Assembly: GCA_021296255.1 (NCBI GenBank)
Contig: JAGWAU010000025.1
Location: forward strand, 1-64,000
Source: Alphaproteobacteria bacterium
GTDB lineage: Bacteria; Pseudomonadota; Alphaproteobacteria; UBA2966
Direction of reading: 5' to 3'
Length of the DNA: 64,000 nt
The notes under the pieces were generated by a model. That model saw only the letters and a program-made list of their open reading frames with translations. It made no database searches and was not told the origin of the DNA. This document shows, piece after piece, positions 1 through 7,929 of this stretch (positions within the stretch are counted from its first letter, which is position 1; every line of letters starts with the position of its first letter). The translations under genes and the position numbers were made by a program.

Positions 1-78
1 CCGGAGCAGCCCCGCCACGAGCCCCACCATGAGCGTCGCGAAGGCGGGCAGGGTGAAGAGTTCCGCCGCGATGTCCAT
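1..78 (-). CDS. N-terminal fragment of a membrane protein (partial)
   Basis: An ATG on the minus strand at 78 opens a reading frame that runs off the left edge after 26 codons. The visible residues are MDIAAELFTLPAFATLMVGL and a few more hydrophobic ones, which look like a first transmembrane helix. The family cannot be told from so short a piece; a permease subunit is possible. No clear ribosome binding site is needed to support the frame, so confidence is moderate. Confidence 0.4.
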   Translation of the reverse strand, partial: MDIAAELFTLPAFATLMVGLVAGLLR

Positions 79-980
79 TGCGGCTACCTATCACAGCGCG
101 AGAACTCCGGACCACTGGAGGGTGGCGATCGGCCCATGACTTCCTGCTCCAATCCGTTCTCCGCATCATCGCTCCGGCACCAATTCGCCGGGCTCGGCCC
201 TCGTTCACGGCCACGGCTTTGCCTCCGGGCCCTCGGGCTCCTGGCCGCCGGTGCCATTTCCGCCGGCCTGGCTCCTCCCGGCCCCGGCCGCGCCCGTTCC
301 ACCCGACATGACCTCTCTGGCGTCGGCCAGACGCTGGAGCGTGATCTCGGGCCTGTTGATCGGCGCGTGAATTGGAGGCCGATCGGCGCGCTAACCGTTT
401 GATTTTACTTGACCTGGGGGGTCATATTTGTATGCCGATCAACACGCTGGGCGCCGTTCAAGCCTCTGGCTATGAGGAGATCCCGGATGCTCATGTGGCC
501 GCGGCCGTATTCGGGCGTTCTGCCCGAGAAGGAGCAGTTCGACCCCAGCGCGAGTCGCTCTGCAGCATGCCTTGCACGACCCGCTCTTGGGCTGGTCGGG
601 CACGATGGCGACAATGTCGAGGCGGTCGAGCTATATTTCTTCTGGGATCGAGGTTGCCAACGTACTAGACGCCGCCAAACTTGACGTGGTCCGAGCCGTT
701 TGAGCCAAGCCGCGCCGTGACTGCATCGAACCCGTTCGCGGCGACGTATCTCCCGAAGCGCGCCATCCAGCCTCTCGGCACGTCGCCGGAATTCTACAAT
801 GCCCAGAGTACGCGCGACTTCGCGTCCCTTGGTCGGTGCTCGGAAAGATCAGCGGCAAGGACTGCTTTACATTCCGTCGCCGCCTGACCAACTGCTTCTG
901 GGTGTGTCGACGGTGTTCAATCGCAGCTCACGCTTTGCGCTTCCGACAGCGGTCCGTCCCCGCTCGCGCCACCGGCCGTA
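79..980. other. Gene-poor stretch with no convincing coding sequence
   Basis: Several short frames occur on both strands, but none has a recognisable motif, a good ribosome binding site or coding-like composition. Two imperfect copies of an ATTxGxATGCCGATC-like motif lie at about 369-388 and 426-445. The second follows GACCTGGGGGGTCA, which is reminiscent of the ends of IS21-family elements. No transposase reading frame survives nearby, so a decayed insertion-sequence end is only a weak possibility. Confidence 0.35.
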
Positions 981-1550
981 CTAGCCGCCATTCTGCCGGG
1001 CGCGTATCCAGCCGGCAAATGCGGTCAGCAATGCGCCGATCCGCTCCCGAGTGCCCTCATCCGTCAGATTGGCGTCGTCGTCGAACAGCGCTCGGGCGCC
1101 GGAAATCATCAATTCGGGCCGGTTCATGATGAGGCCGTTGAGGAATATGAAGGCTTGGCGCAAGTGGTACTGGCACCTCGTCGTACCGCCGCCGCCCGGG
1201 CTCGCCCCCATGATGGCCATCGGCTTGCCGTCGAAAGGTTGGTCCGGGGGGCGCGAGGCCCAGTCGATCGCGTTCTTGAGGACGCCCGGAATGGAGTAGT
1301 TGTACTCCGGAGTCACGATAAGCAATCCATCCGCTGCCGCGATCTGCGCGCGAAGTCGGAGGACCGCCTCGGGCATCCCTTCCGCCTCGACGTCACCGTC
1401 GTAGAGGGGGATCCCGGAGATATCGGCGATGTCGATCGACATGCCGTCGGGGGCTAGGTCGCGGGCGGCGCGAAGAGCGCCTGAATTGAAGGATTTCGCG
1501 CGCAGACTGCCCGAGATTCCAAGCACGTCCAATCGGCCACCGTTCGTCAT
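981..1550 (-). CDS. NADPH-dependent FMN reductase family protein
   Basis: The 189-residue product has the flavodoxin-like fold signature of the NADPH:FMN reductase/chromate reductase (ChrR/YieF) family. It has the phosphate-binding segment GISGSLRAKSFNSGAL near residues 11-26, and the PEYNYSIPGVLKNAIDWAS segment in the middle that contacts the flavin and is highly characteristic. A glycine-rich GASPGGGG loop follows. The ATG at 1550 is chosen because homologues begin just before the GISGS strand; an in-frame start 19 codons upstream adds an atypical tail. Such enzymes reduce quinones, FMN or metals in the cytosol. It is monocistronic and points toward the left edge. The physiological substrate cannot be read from the sequence. 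Confidence 0.85.
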   Translation of the reverse strand: MTNGGRLDVLGISGSLRAKSFNSGALRAARDLAPDGMSIDIADISGIPLYDGDVEAEGMPEAVLRLRAQIAAADGLLIVTPEYNYSIPGVLKNAIDWASRPPDQPFDGKPMAIMGASPGGGGTTRCQYHLRQAFIFLNGLIMNRPELMISGARALFDDDANLTDEGTRERIGALLTAFAGWIRARQNGG

Positions 1551-1789
1551 AATCGTTCCACTCTCAAGGACAATGTGCCAGCCGTGCCCTGGCGCGTTCC
1601 ACGGCATTCATGCGGGGCCACAGAGGTCATGCGAGATACACTTTTTGGGTATTTCTCAATGGCTTAATCATTTATCCACATCACACCCGGCGGGTATCGG
1701 CGGCCCCAGGCGCTACGGGGCCGGCCTGGCTCGCGCCGGAGCGGCCCCGCTACCCACCCGAAGCGTTTCGGCGGACAGGGTTCCTCCGC

Positions 1790-2494
1790 CTAGCGTTTCG
1801 ATTTCGCCCGCTGTTCCCGCGCCAAGGCATTCGCGAGCGTGGCGAGATTGGGGACGGTATAGGTCGGCGTGACGCCGATCGGCAGGGCCGGATGCCGGGC
1901 ACGGTTGGTCCACGCGGTATCGAGGCCGCACGTGTCGGCGCCGGTGATCTCCCAGAAGTGACCGGTAACCCACAGGATCTCGCTCTTCTTGCAGCCGGCC
2001 TTGCGGACGCCAAGATTGAAAACCTTGGGTGACGGCTTGAACGCGCGGACCTCCTCGCCGCTCGAGATGATGTCGTCGAAATACTCCTGGATACCGGCAT
2101 ACTCGGTGTGATCGAGCAGCATCTGTTTGGTGGGGTTCGCGACGATCTTCAGCTTGAGGCCGAGGCTCTTGAGCTTGCGAAGCGCGTCCGGAACATCGGG
2201 GTACGCCCGCAGTTTGTGATACTGGGACATCACGTCCCCGATGGCCTTCTCCGACAACTTGACGTGGTGATGGTCGAGAGCCCAGCGAAGCGCCGCCTCC
2301 GTCAAACCCGGATGCGGCACGAAGCGGTCGCAGAGCGTGACGTAGAACATCGCCCACTTCTGTTGGAAGCGCCAGTCGCGTGAAATCTCGTTCGACAGAT
2401 TGCTCTCGCCGACATAAGGCTCGAGCACCTCGGAAATCGAGTAGTTGTCGACGAGGGTTCCCCAGCTGTCGAAAAGCAGAACTTTGTACTTCAT
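1790..2494 (-). CDS. HAD-superfamily hydrolase, haloacid dehalogenase-like
   Basis: This 234-residue protein carries HAD motif I as LFDSWGTLVD, with the nucleophile Asp at residue 9. The residue two places on is Trp, where phosphatases have Asp; this resembles the DxYGT of type II haloacid dehalogenases. A four-helix cap follows, then motif II as VANPT (usually S/TN) and motif III with Lys in FKPSP. The acidic motif IV is not obvious: the region near residues 175-185 reads VTGHFWEITGADTCG. The missing second Asp argues against a classical phosphatase. It stands alone and is transcribed divergently from the PanB-like gene. Whether it dehalogenates or acts on another small acid is open. Confidence 0.8.
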   Translation of the reverse strand: MKYKVLLFDSWGTLVDNYSISEVLEPYVGESNLSNEISRDWRFQQKWAMFYVTLCDRFVPHPGLTEAALRWALDHHHVKLSEKAIGDVMSQYHKLRAYPDVPDALRKLKSLGLKLKIVANPTKQMLLDHTEYAGIQEYFDDIISSGEEVRAFKPSPKVFNLGVRKAGCKKSEILWVTGHFWEITGADTCGLDTAWTNRARHPALPIGVTPTYTVPNLATLANALAREQRAKSKR

Positions 2495-2768
2495 CAGAGT
2501 CTCCCTAGTGCCGTGGTATGGCTATAGATGGGTTCGATTGCGCGGAATCCGGCCCGGCAACGACGCCCGTTTCGGCCCCGAAGTCTGCACGCCGATCTGA
2601 AGAATGTCTGCAATCTTCGGGGTAAACCTGTTCAAAATCCTACACCACACGGATATCTTGGACACAACCTGCGCGAAACGGCCGTCGTTGCCGGGCCGGA
2701 TTCCTCGAATGCCACACGGAACCCATTTTCGCTTAACATTGAGAAACCATAGAGAGGGAGGCCTCATC

Positions 2769-3758
2769 ATGATGGATCGCCAAGCGCGGCGGCGCAAAGT
2801 CACCATTCCCATGCTGCAGCGCAAGATGCGCGAGGGCGAAGGGATCGTTCAACTCGCCGTCTACGACTACCGCAATGCCGTGATCGCCGACCGTCTCGGC
2901 GTCGACATCCTCTGCGTATCGGATACGGGTGGCATGATCCTGTTCGGCCACGGCAGCACCGTTAGCGTCACCTTCGACGAGGTGATGATGATGGCGAAGG
3001 CAATCGATCGCGGCACGCAATACGGACTACGCATGGTCGACATGCCCTACTGGAGCTTTCACGTTTCGCCCGAACAGGCCGTCGACAATGCGGGCCGATT
3101 CGTCGCCGAAGCCAACGCCGAGGTGATGAAGTGCGAGGGCAATCAGCATCATGCCAAACACATGGAAGCGATCATCAAGGCCGGCATCCCCGTCCAGGGC
3201 CATGTCGGCATCACGCCCATGCGAATGCCGCAGCTCGGCGGTTTCACGGCTCAGGGGAAGACGGCCGACCGCGCCAAAGAGCTGATCGATGACGCCTGGG
3301 CGATGGTCGACGCCGGCTGTTTTTCGATTCTCTGCGAGGTGACCACGGAAGAGGTCTGCCAGTACTTGACGGAAACGCTGCCGGTGCCCGTGATCAGCCT
3401 GGGGGCGGGGAACAAGGCGCACGGGGTGCACATCATCGGCTCGGATCTGTTCCACCTGTATGAGGAGCATGTGCCCCGCCACTCCAAGATTTACACGGAC
3501 CTCATCCCCATCATCGAGGACGTGTATCTGCGTTACATGGACGACGTGCGGAGCCGTACCTACCCGGGACCCGAGCACACCGCCTATATGGCGGACGCCG
3601 AGCTCAAGCAGCTCATGAAGATGCTCGACTGGAAACCCAAGATGAAGAAGACCAAGGCGGAGCAAGAGGCGGCCAAACGCGTCACCCGGCCGGCCGCGGC
3701 AGCCAAGAAGCCAGGCACGAAGAAGCCGGCCCGAGCCGCCGCCAGCAAGAAGAAATAG
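2769..3758 (+). CDS. PanB-like ketopantoate hydroxymethyltransferase homologue with basic C-terminal tail
   Basis: The 329-residue product follows the PanB barrel from end to end. VYDYRNAVIADRLGVDILCV replaces the usual TAYDY...AGVD segment, and the presumed metal ligands are kept in SDTGG and VDMPYW. KCEGN stands for KLEGG, GHVGITP for GHLGLTP and LGGF is kept. The catalytic Glu region reads LCEVTTEEVCQYLTETLPVPVISLGAG. The last 40 or so residues are Lys/Ala/Pro-rich and resemble the tail of histone H1 or AlgP, which PanB does not have. The start is the ATG at 2769, eight bases after GGGAGG. There is no panC nearby, so the role may not be pantothenate synthesis; a related aldol or lyase reaction is possible. 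Confidence 0.75.
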   Translation: MMDRQARRRKVTIPMLQRKMREGEGIVQLAVYDYRNAVIADRLGVDILCVSDTGGMILFGHGSTVSVTFDEVMMMAKAIDRGTQYGLRMVDMPYWSFHVSPEQAVDNAGRFVAEANAEVMKCEGNQHHAKHMEAIIKAGIPVQGHVGITPMRMPQLGGFTAQGKTADRAKELIDDAWAMVDAGCFSILCEVTTEEVCQYLTETLPVPVISLGAGNKAHGVHIIGSDLFHLYEEHVPRHSKIYTDLIPIIEDVYLRYMDDVRSRTYPGPEHTAYMADAELKQLMKMLDWKPKMKKTKAEQEAAKRVTRPAAAAKKPGTKKPARAAASKKK

Positions 3759-3763
3759 CGCCT

Positions 3764-3798
3764 CTGGAGCGCTTTCGGTTTGACCGGAAGCGCTCCAG
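3764..3798. terminator. Hairpin after the PanB-like gene
   Basis: Two 15-base arms, CTGGAGCGCTTTCGG and CCGGAAGCGCTCCAG, flank a five-base loop. The single mismatch is a G-U-compatible position. The hairpin starts six bases after the stop codon. No run of T follows, so it may be a factor-assisted terminator, an mRNA 3'-end stabiliser or a dispersed palindromic repeat. Confidence 0.6.
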
Positions 3799-3846
3799 CG
3801 TTCCTCGTCGTCACCAATTTCGCTGCCCGGCCGCGTCGCGGTCTCC

Positions 3847-3877
3847 ATGGCGGTTCAAGTCCGACTTGAACCGCCAT
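3847..3877. repeat. Perfect 14-bp inverted repeat
   Basis: ATGGCGGTTCAAGT and ACTTGAACCGCCAT form a perfect palindrome around a three-base CCG loop, 45 bases before the TauE-type gene. It is the second strong hairpin in this 160-base gap. It could act as a terminator or an operator; nothing in the sequence decides between them. Confidence 0.6.
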
Positions 3878-3921
3878 GTCGCTGCGCCCGCCGCCTAGCC
3901 CGATGAACGGGTGCCAGCCAG

Positions 3922-4659
3922 TTGCCCCTTACAGACTTCCTCGATCTCAGGTTTCTCGCCGCCGCAATCGTCACGGCGGTGTCCGGCATCATGCGCGGGT
4001 TCATAGGTACCGGATCGGCGCTGATCACCGCGCCGTTGTTCACGCTTCTGTTCGGTCCTCAGGCCGCCATCGGCACGATCGCTCTCTTGAAGATCGGCAT
4101 CGCCCTTCAACTCATGCCCAATGCCGTACGGCTGACGCCCTGGCGGGTGGTGGCGCCTATGACGGTCGTGGGTTCTCTGGTCGTGCCGCTGGGTGCCTGG
4201 GCGCTGATCGTCGCCGACGAGACGCTCATGAGGCGCCTCATAGCGCTCGTCGTCCTGGCGTTTTCGTTGATCTTGTTGTCGGGCTGGCGCTATCCGGGCC
4301 AACCCGCACCGGCGAGTTCCATCGCCATCGGAGGACTGAGCGGCATCCTGAATGGCGCCACCGGGATGGGCGGCCCGCCGGTAACCCTCTACATCCTTGC
4401 CGCGCCGTGGGCGATGGAGGTCGCCCGTGCCGCGCTCATCAGTCACGCCTGTCTGATCATGGTGCCGACGTTCGGCTCCCTTGCGGTTGGCAGCGTCGTC
4501 ACCGGGACTATCGTCTGGCGCGCCTTCCTCCTGCTCCCCGTGTACGTCGTGACGACCTGGATCGGAAGCCGCACGTTCCGGACCGCAGACGAGGCCGCGT
4601 TCCGACGGGCCGCGCTATGGTTGCTGGTCGTCGTCGCGGTCGCTACGTTGGTTGTTTGA
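3922..4659 (+). CDS. TauE/SafE-family membrane exporter
   Basis: This 245-residue polytopic membrane protein has about seven or eight hydrophobic helices and the two-repeat pattern of the TauE/SafE (DUF81) family. The glycine-rich GFIGTGSALITAPLF occurs near residue 27 and GGLSGILNGATGMGGPPVTL in the second half, both typical family signatures. The family exports sulfite, sulfoacetate or other organic anions across the inner membrane. The frame is closed upstream by a TGA at 3904, so the TTG at 3922 is the only reasonable start. It precedes the aldolase by about 20 bases, so co-transcription with the sugar-acid-type genes is likely. Confidence 0.8.
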   Translation: MPLTDFLDLRFLAAAIVTAVSGIMRGFIGTGSALITAPLFTLLFGPQAAIGTIALLKIGIALQLMPNAVRLTPWRVVAPMTVVGSLVVPLGAWALIVADETLMRRLIALVVLAFSLILLSGWRYPGQPAPASSIAIGGLSGILNGATGMGGPPVTLYILAAPWAMEVARAALISHACLIMVPTFGSLAVGSVVTGTIVWRAFLLLPVYVVTTWIGSRTFRTADEAAFRRAALWLLVVVAVATLVV

Positions 4660-4681
4660 CAGGACAGTGCGGGGAGCCTCC

Positions 4682-5485
4682 ATGAAGGAAAATCCACTCA
4701 GGGCGCTGTGGCGCGAAGGCAAGACGGCCGTCAACGGCTGGTTGACCATTCCCAGCGGCCATTCCGCGGAAGTCATGGCGCATCAGGGATTCGACTCCGT
4801 CACGGTCGACACCCAGCACGGGATGATCCACTACGACACGGCCCTGGAGTGTCTGAGAGCAATATCGACGACCGACGCCGTACCCTTGGTGCGCGTGCCG
4901 TGGAACGAGCCCGGAATCATCACGAAAATGCTGGATTCCGGCGCCTTGGGTATCATCTGTCCGATGATCAACTCGCCGGAAGAAGCCGCGGAACTCGTCG
5001 CCAACTGCCGCTACGCGCCGGACGGCAACCGCAGTTTCGGTCCGACGCGAATCCTGATGAGCATCGGGCCGGATTACGTAACGAACTCGAAAGACCTGGT
5101 GCTCGTGATCGGCATGATCGAGACGCAGGAAGCTTTGGACAATGTGGAGGCGATTGCGGCGACCCCCGGATTGGATGGCCTGTATATCGGTCCTTCCGAC
5201 CTCTCGCTGTCGCTCGGCCTGACACCGCATCAGGATTCGCGGGAGCCCGTCATGGTCAAAGCCATAGGCCGAATTCTCGCCGCCGCGAAGGACAACGGCA
5301 TTATTGCCGGAATCCACAACGCGAGCGGCGTATACGCGCGTGAAATGGGCGAAAAAGGGTTCGATCTGGTGTCGGTCAGCAACGACACCCGCTTGCTGGC
5401 CGATGCCGCGAGTGCCGCGGTGTCGGGCGCTCGGGGAAACGCCGTGCCGGGAGAGGCCGCGACGGGGTCCGGCGGCGGATACTGA
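4682..5485 (+). CDS. HpcH/HpaI-family aldolase (2-keto-3-deoxy acid aldolase type)
   Basis: The 267-residue protein is a class II (metal-dependent) pyruvate aldolase of the HpaI/GarL/RhmA type. It shows VNGWLTIPSGHSAEVMAHQGFDSV at the N-terminus, the DTQHGMIHYD segment carrying the catalytic His, and RVPWNEPG. The metal-binding Glu lies in IGMIETQEAL, and GLYIGPSDLSLSLG forms the end of the barrel. These enzymes cleave 2-keto-3-deoxy sugar acids or 2,4-dihydroxy-heptenedioate into pyruvate plus an aldehyde. The ATG at 4682 follows GGGGAGCC. It sits 12 bases before a hydroxyacid dehydrogenase and then an aldo/keto reductase, an arrangement suiting sugar-acid breakdown. The specific substrate is unknown. 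Confidence 0.85.
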   Translation: MKENPLRALWREGKTAVNGWLTIPSGHSAEVMAHQGFDSVTVDTQHGMIHYDTALECLRAISTTDAVPLVRVPWNEPGIITKMLDSGALGIICPMINSPEEAAELVANCRYAPDGNRSFGPTRILMSIGPDYVTNSKDLVLVIGMIETQEALDNVEAIAATPGLDGLYIGPSDLSLSLGLTPHQDSREPVMVKAIGRILAAAKDNGIIAGIHNASGVYAREMGEKGFDLVSVSNDTRLLADAASAAVSGARGNAVPGEAATGSGGGY

Positions 5486-5497
5486 TCGTCCGTCGAA

Positions 5498-6487
5498 ATG
5501 AGCAAGAAGAAAATCCTGATCTGTGCCTGGCAACTGGACAAGCGACGGGGCCCATGGTTGCGGAAGCTGGAAGCTGCCGGCTTTGACGTCCGGTTCAATC
5601 CGCTCGGGCGCAAGTACACGCAGGAAGAGCTGACCCAGCATCTGCCCGGAACCTACGCTACCATCGCGAGCAGCGAGCCCTATAACGACCACACGCTTTC
5701 GGTGGCTCCGGAGCTGCGGATCATCGCGCGCTGGGGAGTCGGATACGACCAGGTCGACGTCGACGCCGCGACCCGCCACGAAGTCGCGGTTGCCATGGCA
5801 TTCGGCGCCAACCACGAGGCGGTCGCGGACGCCGCTTTCGCGCTGATATCGGGCCTGGCAAACGATGTGCTTCAGTACCACCGTCTGGTCGCGGGCGGCG
5901 GCTGGGGCGGGCGGTATCATGTCGGTCTCCACAAGAAAACGGTGGGAATCGTCGGCCTTGGCCGGATCGGCCGCGCCGTCGCGCGGCGGTGCCGGGGATT
6001 CGGGACGCGGATCCTCGGCTACGACCCTCCCCTCTCCGACGACGCGATACGTGGCTTCGGCGTCGAGCCGGCCTCGCTCGAGGCGCTGCTCAGAGAGTCG
6101 GACTTCGTCTCCCTTCACGCGCCGCGCTCACCGGAAACGGAGCGACTCATCAATCGCGAGACGCTCGCCCTCATGAAGCCGAGCGCGTACCTCATCAACA
6201 CGTCGCGCGGCAGCGTCGTGGACGAGGCCGCCTTGATCGAGGCCTTGACCGGCGGCGTCATCGCCGGCGCGGGGCTCGACGTGTTCGAGACCGAGCCCCC
6301 GGTGGGGTCACCCCTGCTCAAGCTCGATAACGTGCTTCTCATGCCGCATTCGGCCGGCGCCAGCTCCGATGCCGTCGAGGGTGTGTCGGAGCGGTGCGTC
6401 GATTCGATCATCGCCATCCACCAGGGCCGAGACCCCGGCGGCGGCCTGGTGCTGAACCCCGAGGTTCTGTCGGGCGCAGGCACCTGA
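5498..6487 (+). CDS. D-isomer-specific 2-hydroxyacid dehydrogenase (SerA-like)
   Basis: The 329-residue NAD-dependent dehydrogenase has the split catalytic domain and central Rossmann domain of the D-2-hydroxyacid dehydrogenase family. The nucleotide loop is GIVGLGRIGRAVARRCRGFG, about residue 149. The substrate Arg lies in LINTSRGSVVDEAALIEAL, the Glu in AGLDVFETEPP, and the catalytic His in LLMPHSAGAS. Length equals that of phosphoglycerate or hydroxypyruvate reductases without an ACT domain. It lies between the aldolase and the aldo/keto reductase with gaps of only 12 and 8 bases, so the three form one operon. A role in sugar-acid or serine-like metabolism is inferred. Confidence 0.88.
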   Translation: MSKKKILICAWQLDKRRGPWLRKLEAAGFDVRFNPLGRKYTQEELTQHLPGTYATIASSEPYNDHTLSVAPELRIIARWGVGYDQVDVDAATRHEVAVAMAFGANHEAVADAAFALISGLANDVLQYHRLVAGGGWGGRYHVGLHKKTVGIVGLGRIGRAVARRCRGFGTRILGYDPPLSDDAIRGFGVEPASLEALLRESDFVSLHAPRSPETERLINRETLALMKPSAYLINTSRGSVVDEAALIEALTGGVIAGAGLDVFETEPPVGSPLLKLDNVLLMPHSAGASSDAVEGVSERCVDSIIAIHQGRDPGGGLVLNPEVLSGAGT

Positions 6488-6495
6488 CGACCTCG

Positions 6496-7521
6496 ATGGA
6501 TCCGACCGCGCAGCGCAGACTGGGCCGAACCGACGTCGAATTGACGCTTGTGGGCCTGGGCAGCGCTCCGCTGGGAGGGTTTCGTGGAACCATCCCGGAG
6601 GATGTCGCTTTAGCAACGGTCTGGTCCGCCTACAACGCGGGGATCACATACTTCGACACGTCTCCGTACTATGGCTACGGCCGGTCCGAACACCGGTTCG
6701 GTCAGGTTCTGCGTCAGGTGGACCGCGGGTCCTTCGTGCTGTCGACCAAGGTCGGGCGGACGCTCAGCCCGCTGCCGCCGGGCGCTCCGCGGCCCGGCGG
6801 GTATCGCGACGGCGGCCTCCCCTTCGCGCCGACCTACGACTACAGCTACGACGGCACGATGCGGTCGATCGAGGACTCGTACCAGCGGCTCGGGCTTCCC
6901 AACATCGACGTCGTCTTCATTCACGACGTCGATCTCTACACCCATGAAGACCAGGACCTGGTGGATCGCTATTTCGGCGAAGCCATGGAGGGCGCCTATG
7001 TCGCATTGGATGAGCTGCGAAGGGCTGGTGACATTCGCGCCATCGGCGGCGGCCTCAACGACGCGGTTTCCTGTGCCCGTTTTCTCCGCGCCGGGGATTT
7101 CGACTGCATGATGCTGGCCGGGCGTTACACCCTCCTCGACCAGCGTGCCCTCGACGACCTGCTGCCGTTGTGCCAGGAGCGAGACGCCGGACTCCTGATC
7201 GCGGGGCCCTTCAATTCCGGAATCCTCGCGACGGGGCCCGTGGACGGCGCCAAATACGACTACAGTGACGCAGCACCGGAGGTCCTCCACAAGGTACGGG
7301 CCATCGACGCCGTGTGCCGCAATCACGACGTGGCCCTGCAGGCCGCCGCACTCCAATTTCCGTTAGGCCATCCGTGCGTGTGCGCCGTGGTTCCGGGCGC
7401 CATGAAACCGGAAGAGGTCGAGGCAAACCTGACCCACTTCAGGGCCCCGATTCCTGCTGAGCTGTGGCTGGAGCTCAAGCACGAAAGGTTGATAGCCGAA
7501 GCCGCGCCCCTACCCACGTAG
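6496..7521 (+). CDS. Aldo/keto reductase (D-threo-aldose dehydrogenase-like)
   Basis: The 341-residue TIM-barrel oxidoreductase carries the AKR tetrad: Asp and Tyr in YFDTSPYYGYGRSEHRFG, Lys in STKVGR, and His in FIHDVD. The overall pattern, with a long loop after STKVGR and the segment GGGLND, resembles the D-threo-aldose 1-dehydrogenase/L-fucose dehydrogenase/pyridoxal dehydrogenase branch rather than the classic xylose reductases. The ATG at 6496 is preferred because upstream codons overlap the dehydrogenase gene and read out of family. As the last gene of the sugar-acid operon it may oxidise an aldose to the lactone that feeds the aldolase. Confidence 0.85.
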   Translation: MDPTAQRRLGRTDVELTLVGLGSAPLGGFRGTIPEDVALATVWSAYNAGITYFDTSPYYGYGRSEHRFGQVLRQVDRGSFVLSTKVGRTLSPLPPGAPRPGGYRDGGLPFAPTYDYSYDGTMRSIEDSYQRLGLPNIDVVFIHDVDLYTHEDQDLVDRYFGEAMEGAYVALDELRRAGDIRAIGGGLNDAVSCARFLRAGDFDCMMLAGRYTLLDQRALDDLLPLCQERDAGLLIAGPFNSGILATGPVDGAKYDYSDAAPEVLHKVRAIDAVCRNHDVALQAAALQFPLGHPCVCAVVPGAMKPEEVEANLTHFRAPIPAELWLELKHERLIAEAAPLPT

Positions 7522-7577
7522 AACCGACCGAGGACGCGCCGTGAGAAGGCCGCCGACCGGAACGGCCGCGCTGAACG

Positions 7578-7769
7578 TCAAAAGTCCTTGGCGATCCCCT
7601 TTCTTTCCCAGTCTCCGTAGCGCGTCGGTTCGGGGCCGCCAGGACCGCCCTGTTCTTCGCGCGGTGCGTCGCTCCGTGCCCGCTTCGGCGTTCTGGCTTG
7701 GTCTGCCGCCGCGGCATCGGCATCGGGCTGCGTGGATGCGCCCTCGTCCGACTTGATATCCGTTTCCAT
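7578..7769 (-). CDS. SDHAF4/DUF1674 succinate dehydrogenase assembly factor
   Basis: This 63-residue protein has a variable polar N-terminus and ends in GPEPTRYGDWERKGIAKDF, the hallmark of DUF1674/SDHAF4. In eukaryotes and alphaproteobacteria this short protein binds the flavinylated SdhA subunit and helps succinate dehydrogenase assembly. The gene is divergent from rsmB, a recurrent neighbourhood in alphaproteobacteria. It converges on the aldo/keto reductase, from which it is separated by about 56 bases. It is small but the C-terminal match is nearly diagnostic. Confidence 0.88.
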   Translation of the reverse strand: METDIKSDEGASTQPDADAAAADQARTPKRARSDAPREEQGGPGGPEPTRYGDWERKGIAKDF

Positions 7770-7929
7770 GGGCTAGAACCTCGGTTCAGTCACGGGGTCT
7801 TCGGCACCTGTCACCGAGGCCCTGACATGCATGAACGAGCGGCCTTCCGTCAATGGGCCGACAATAAACGCGAAGAGATGTCTGCAGACCGCAATCGACA
7901 GAACGATGGGCGTGCGCTAAAGCCATGCC

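Noticed and set aside
365-450. Possible IS21-family end with repeated GCCGATC motifs
   Set aside because: Only two imperfect motif copies are present and no istA/istB remnant can be read in any frame, so it is not reported as a mobile element.
3847-3877. GGTTCAAGTCC resembling a tRNA T-arm
   Set aside because: It is half of a perfect palindrome and no acceptor, D or anticodon stem can be drawn around it.
4643-6118. A 491-codon minus-strand frame
   Set aside because: Overlaps the aldolase and hydroxyacid dehydrogenase genes, both well supported; no motif in the antisense product.
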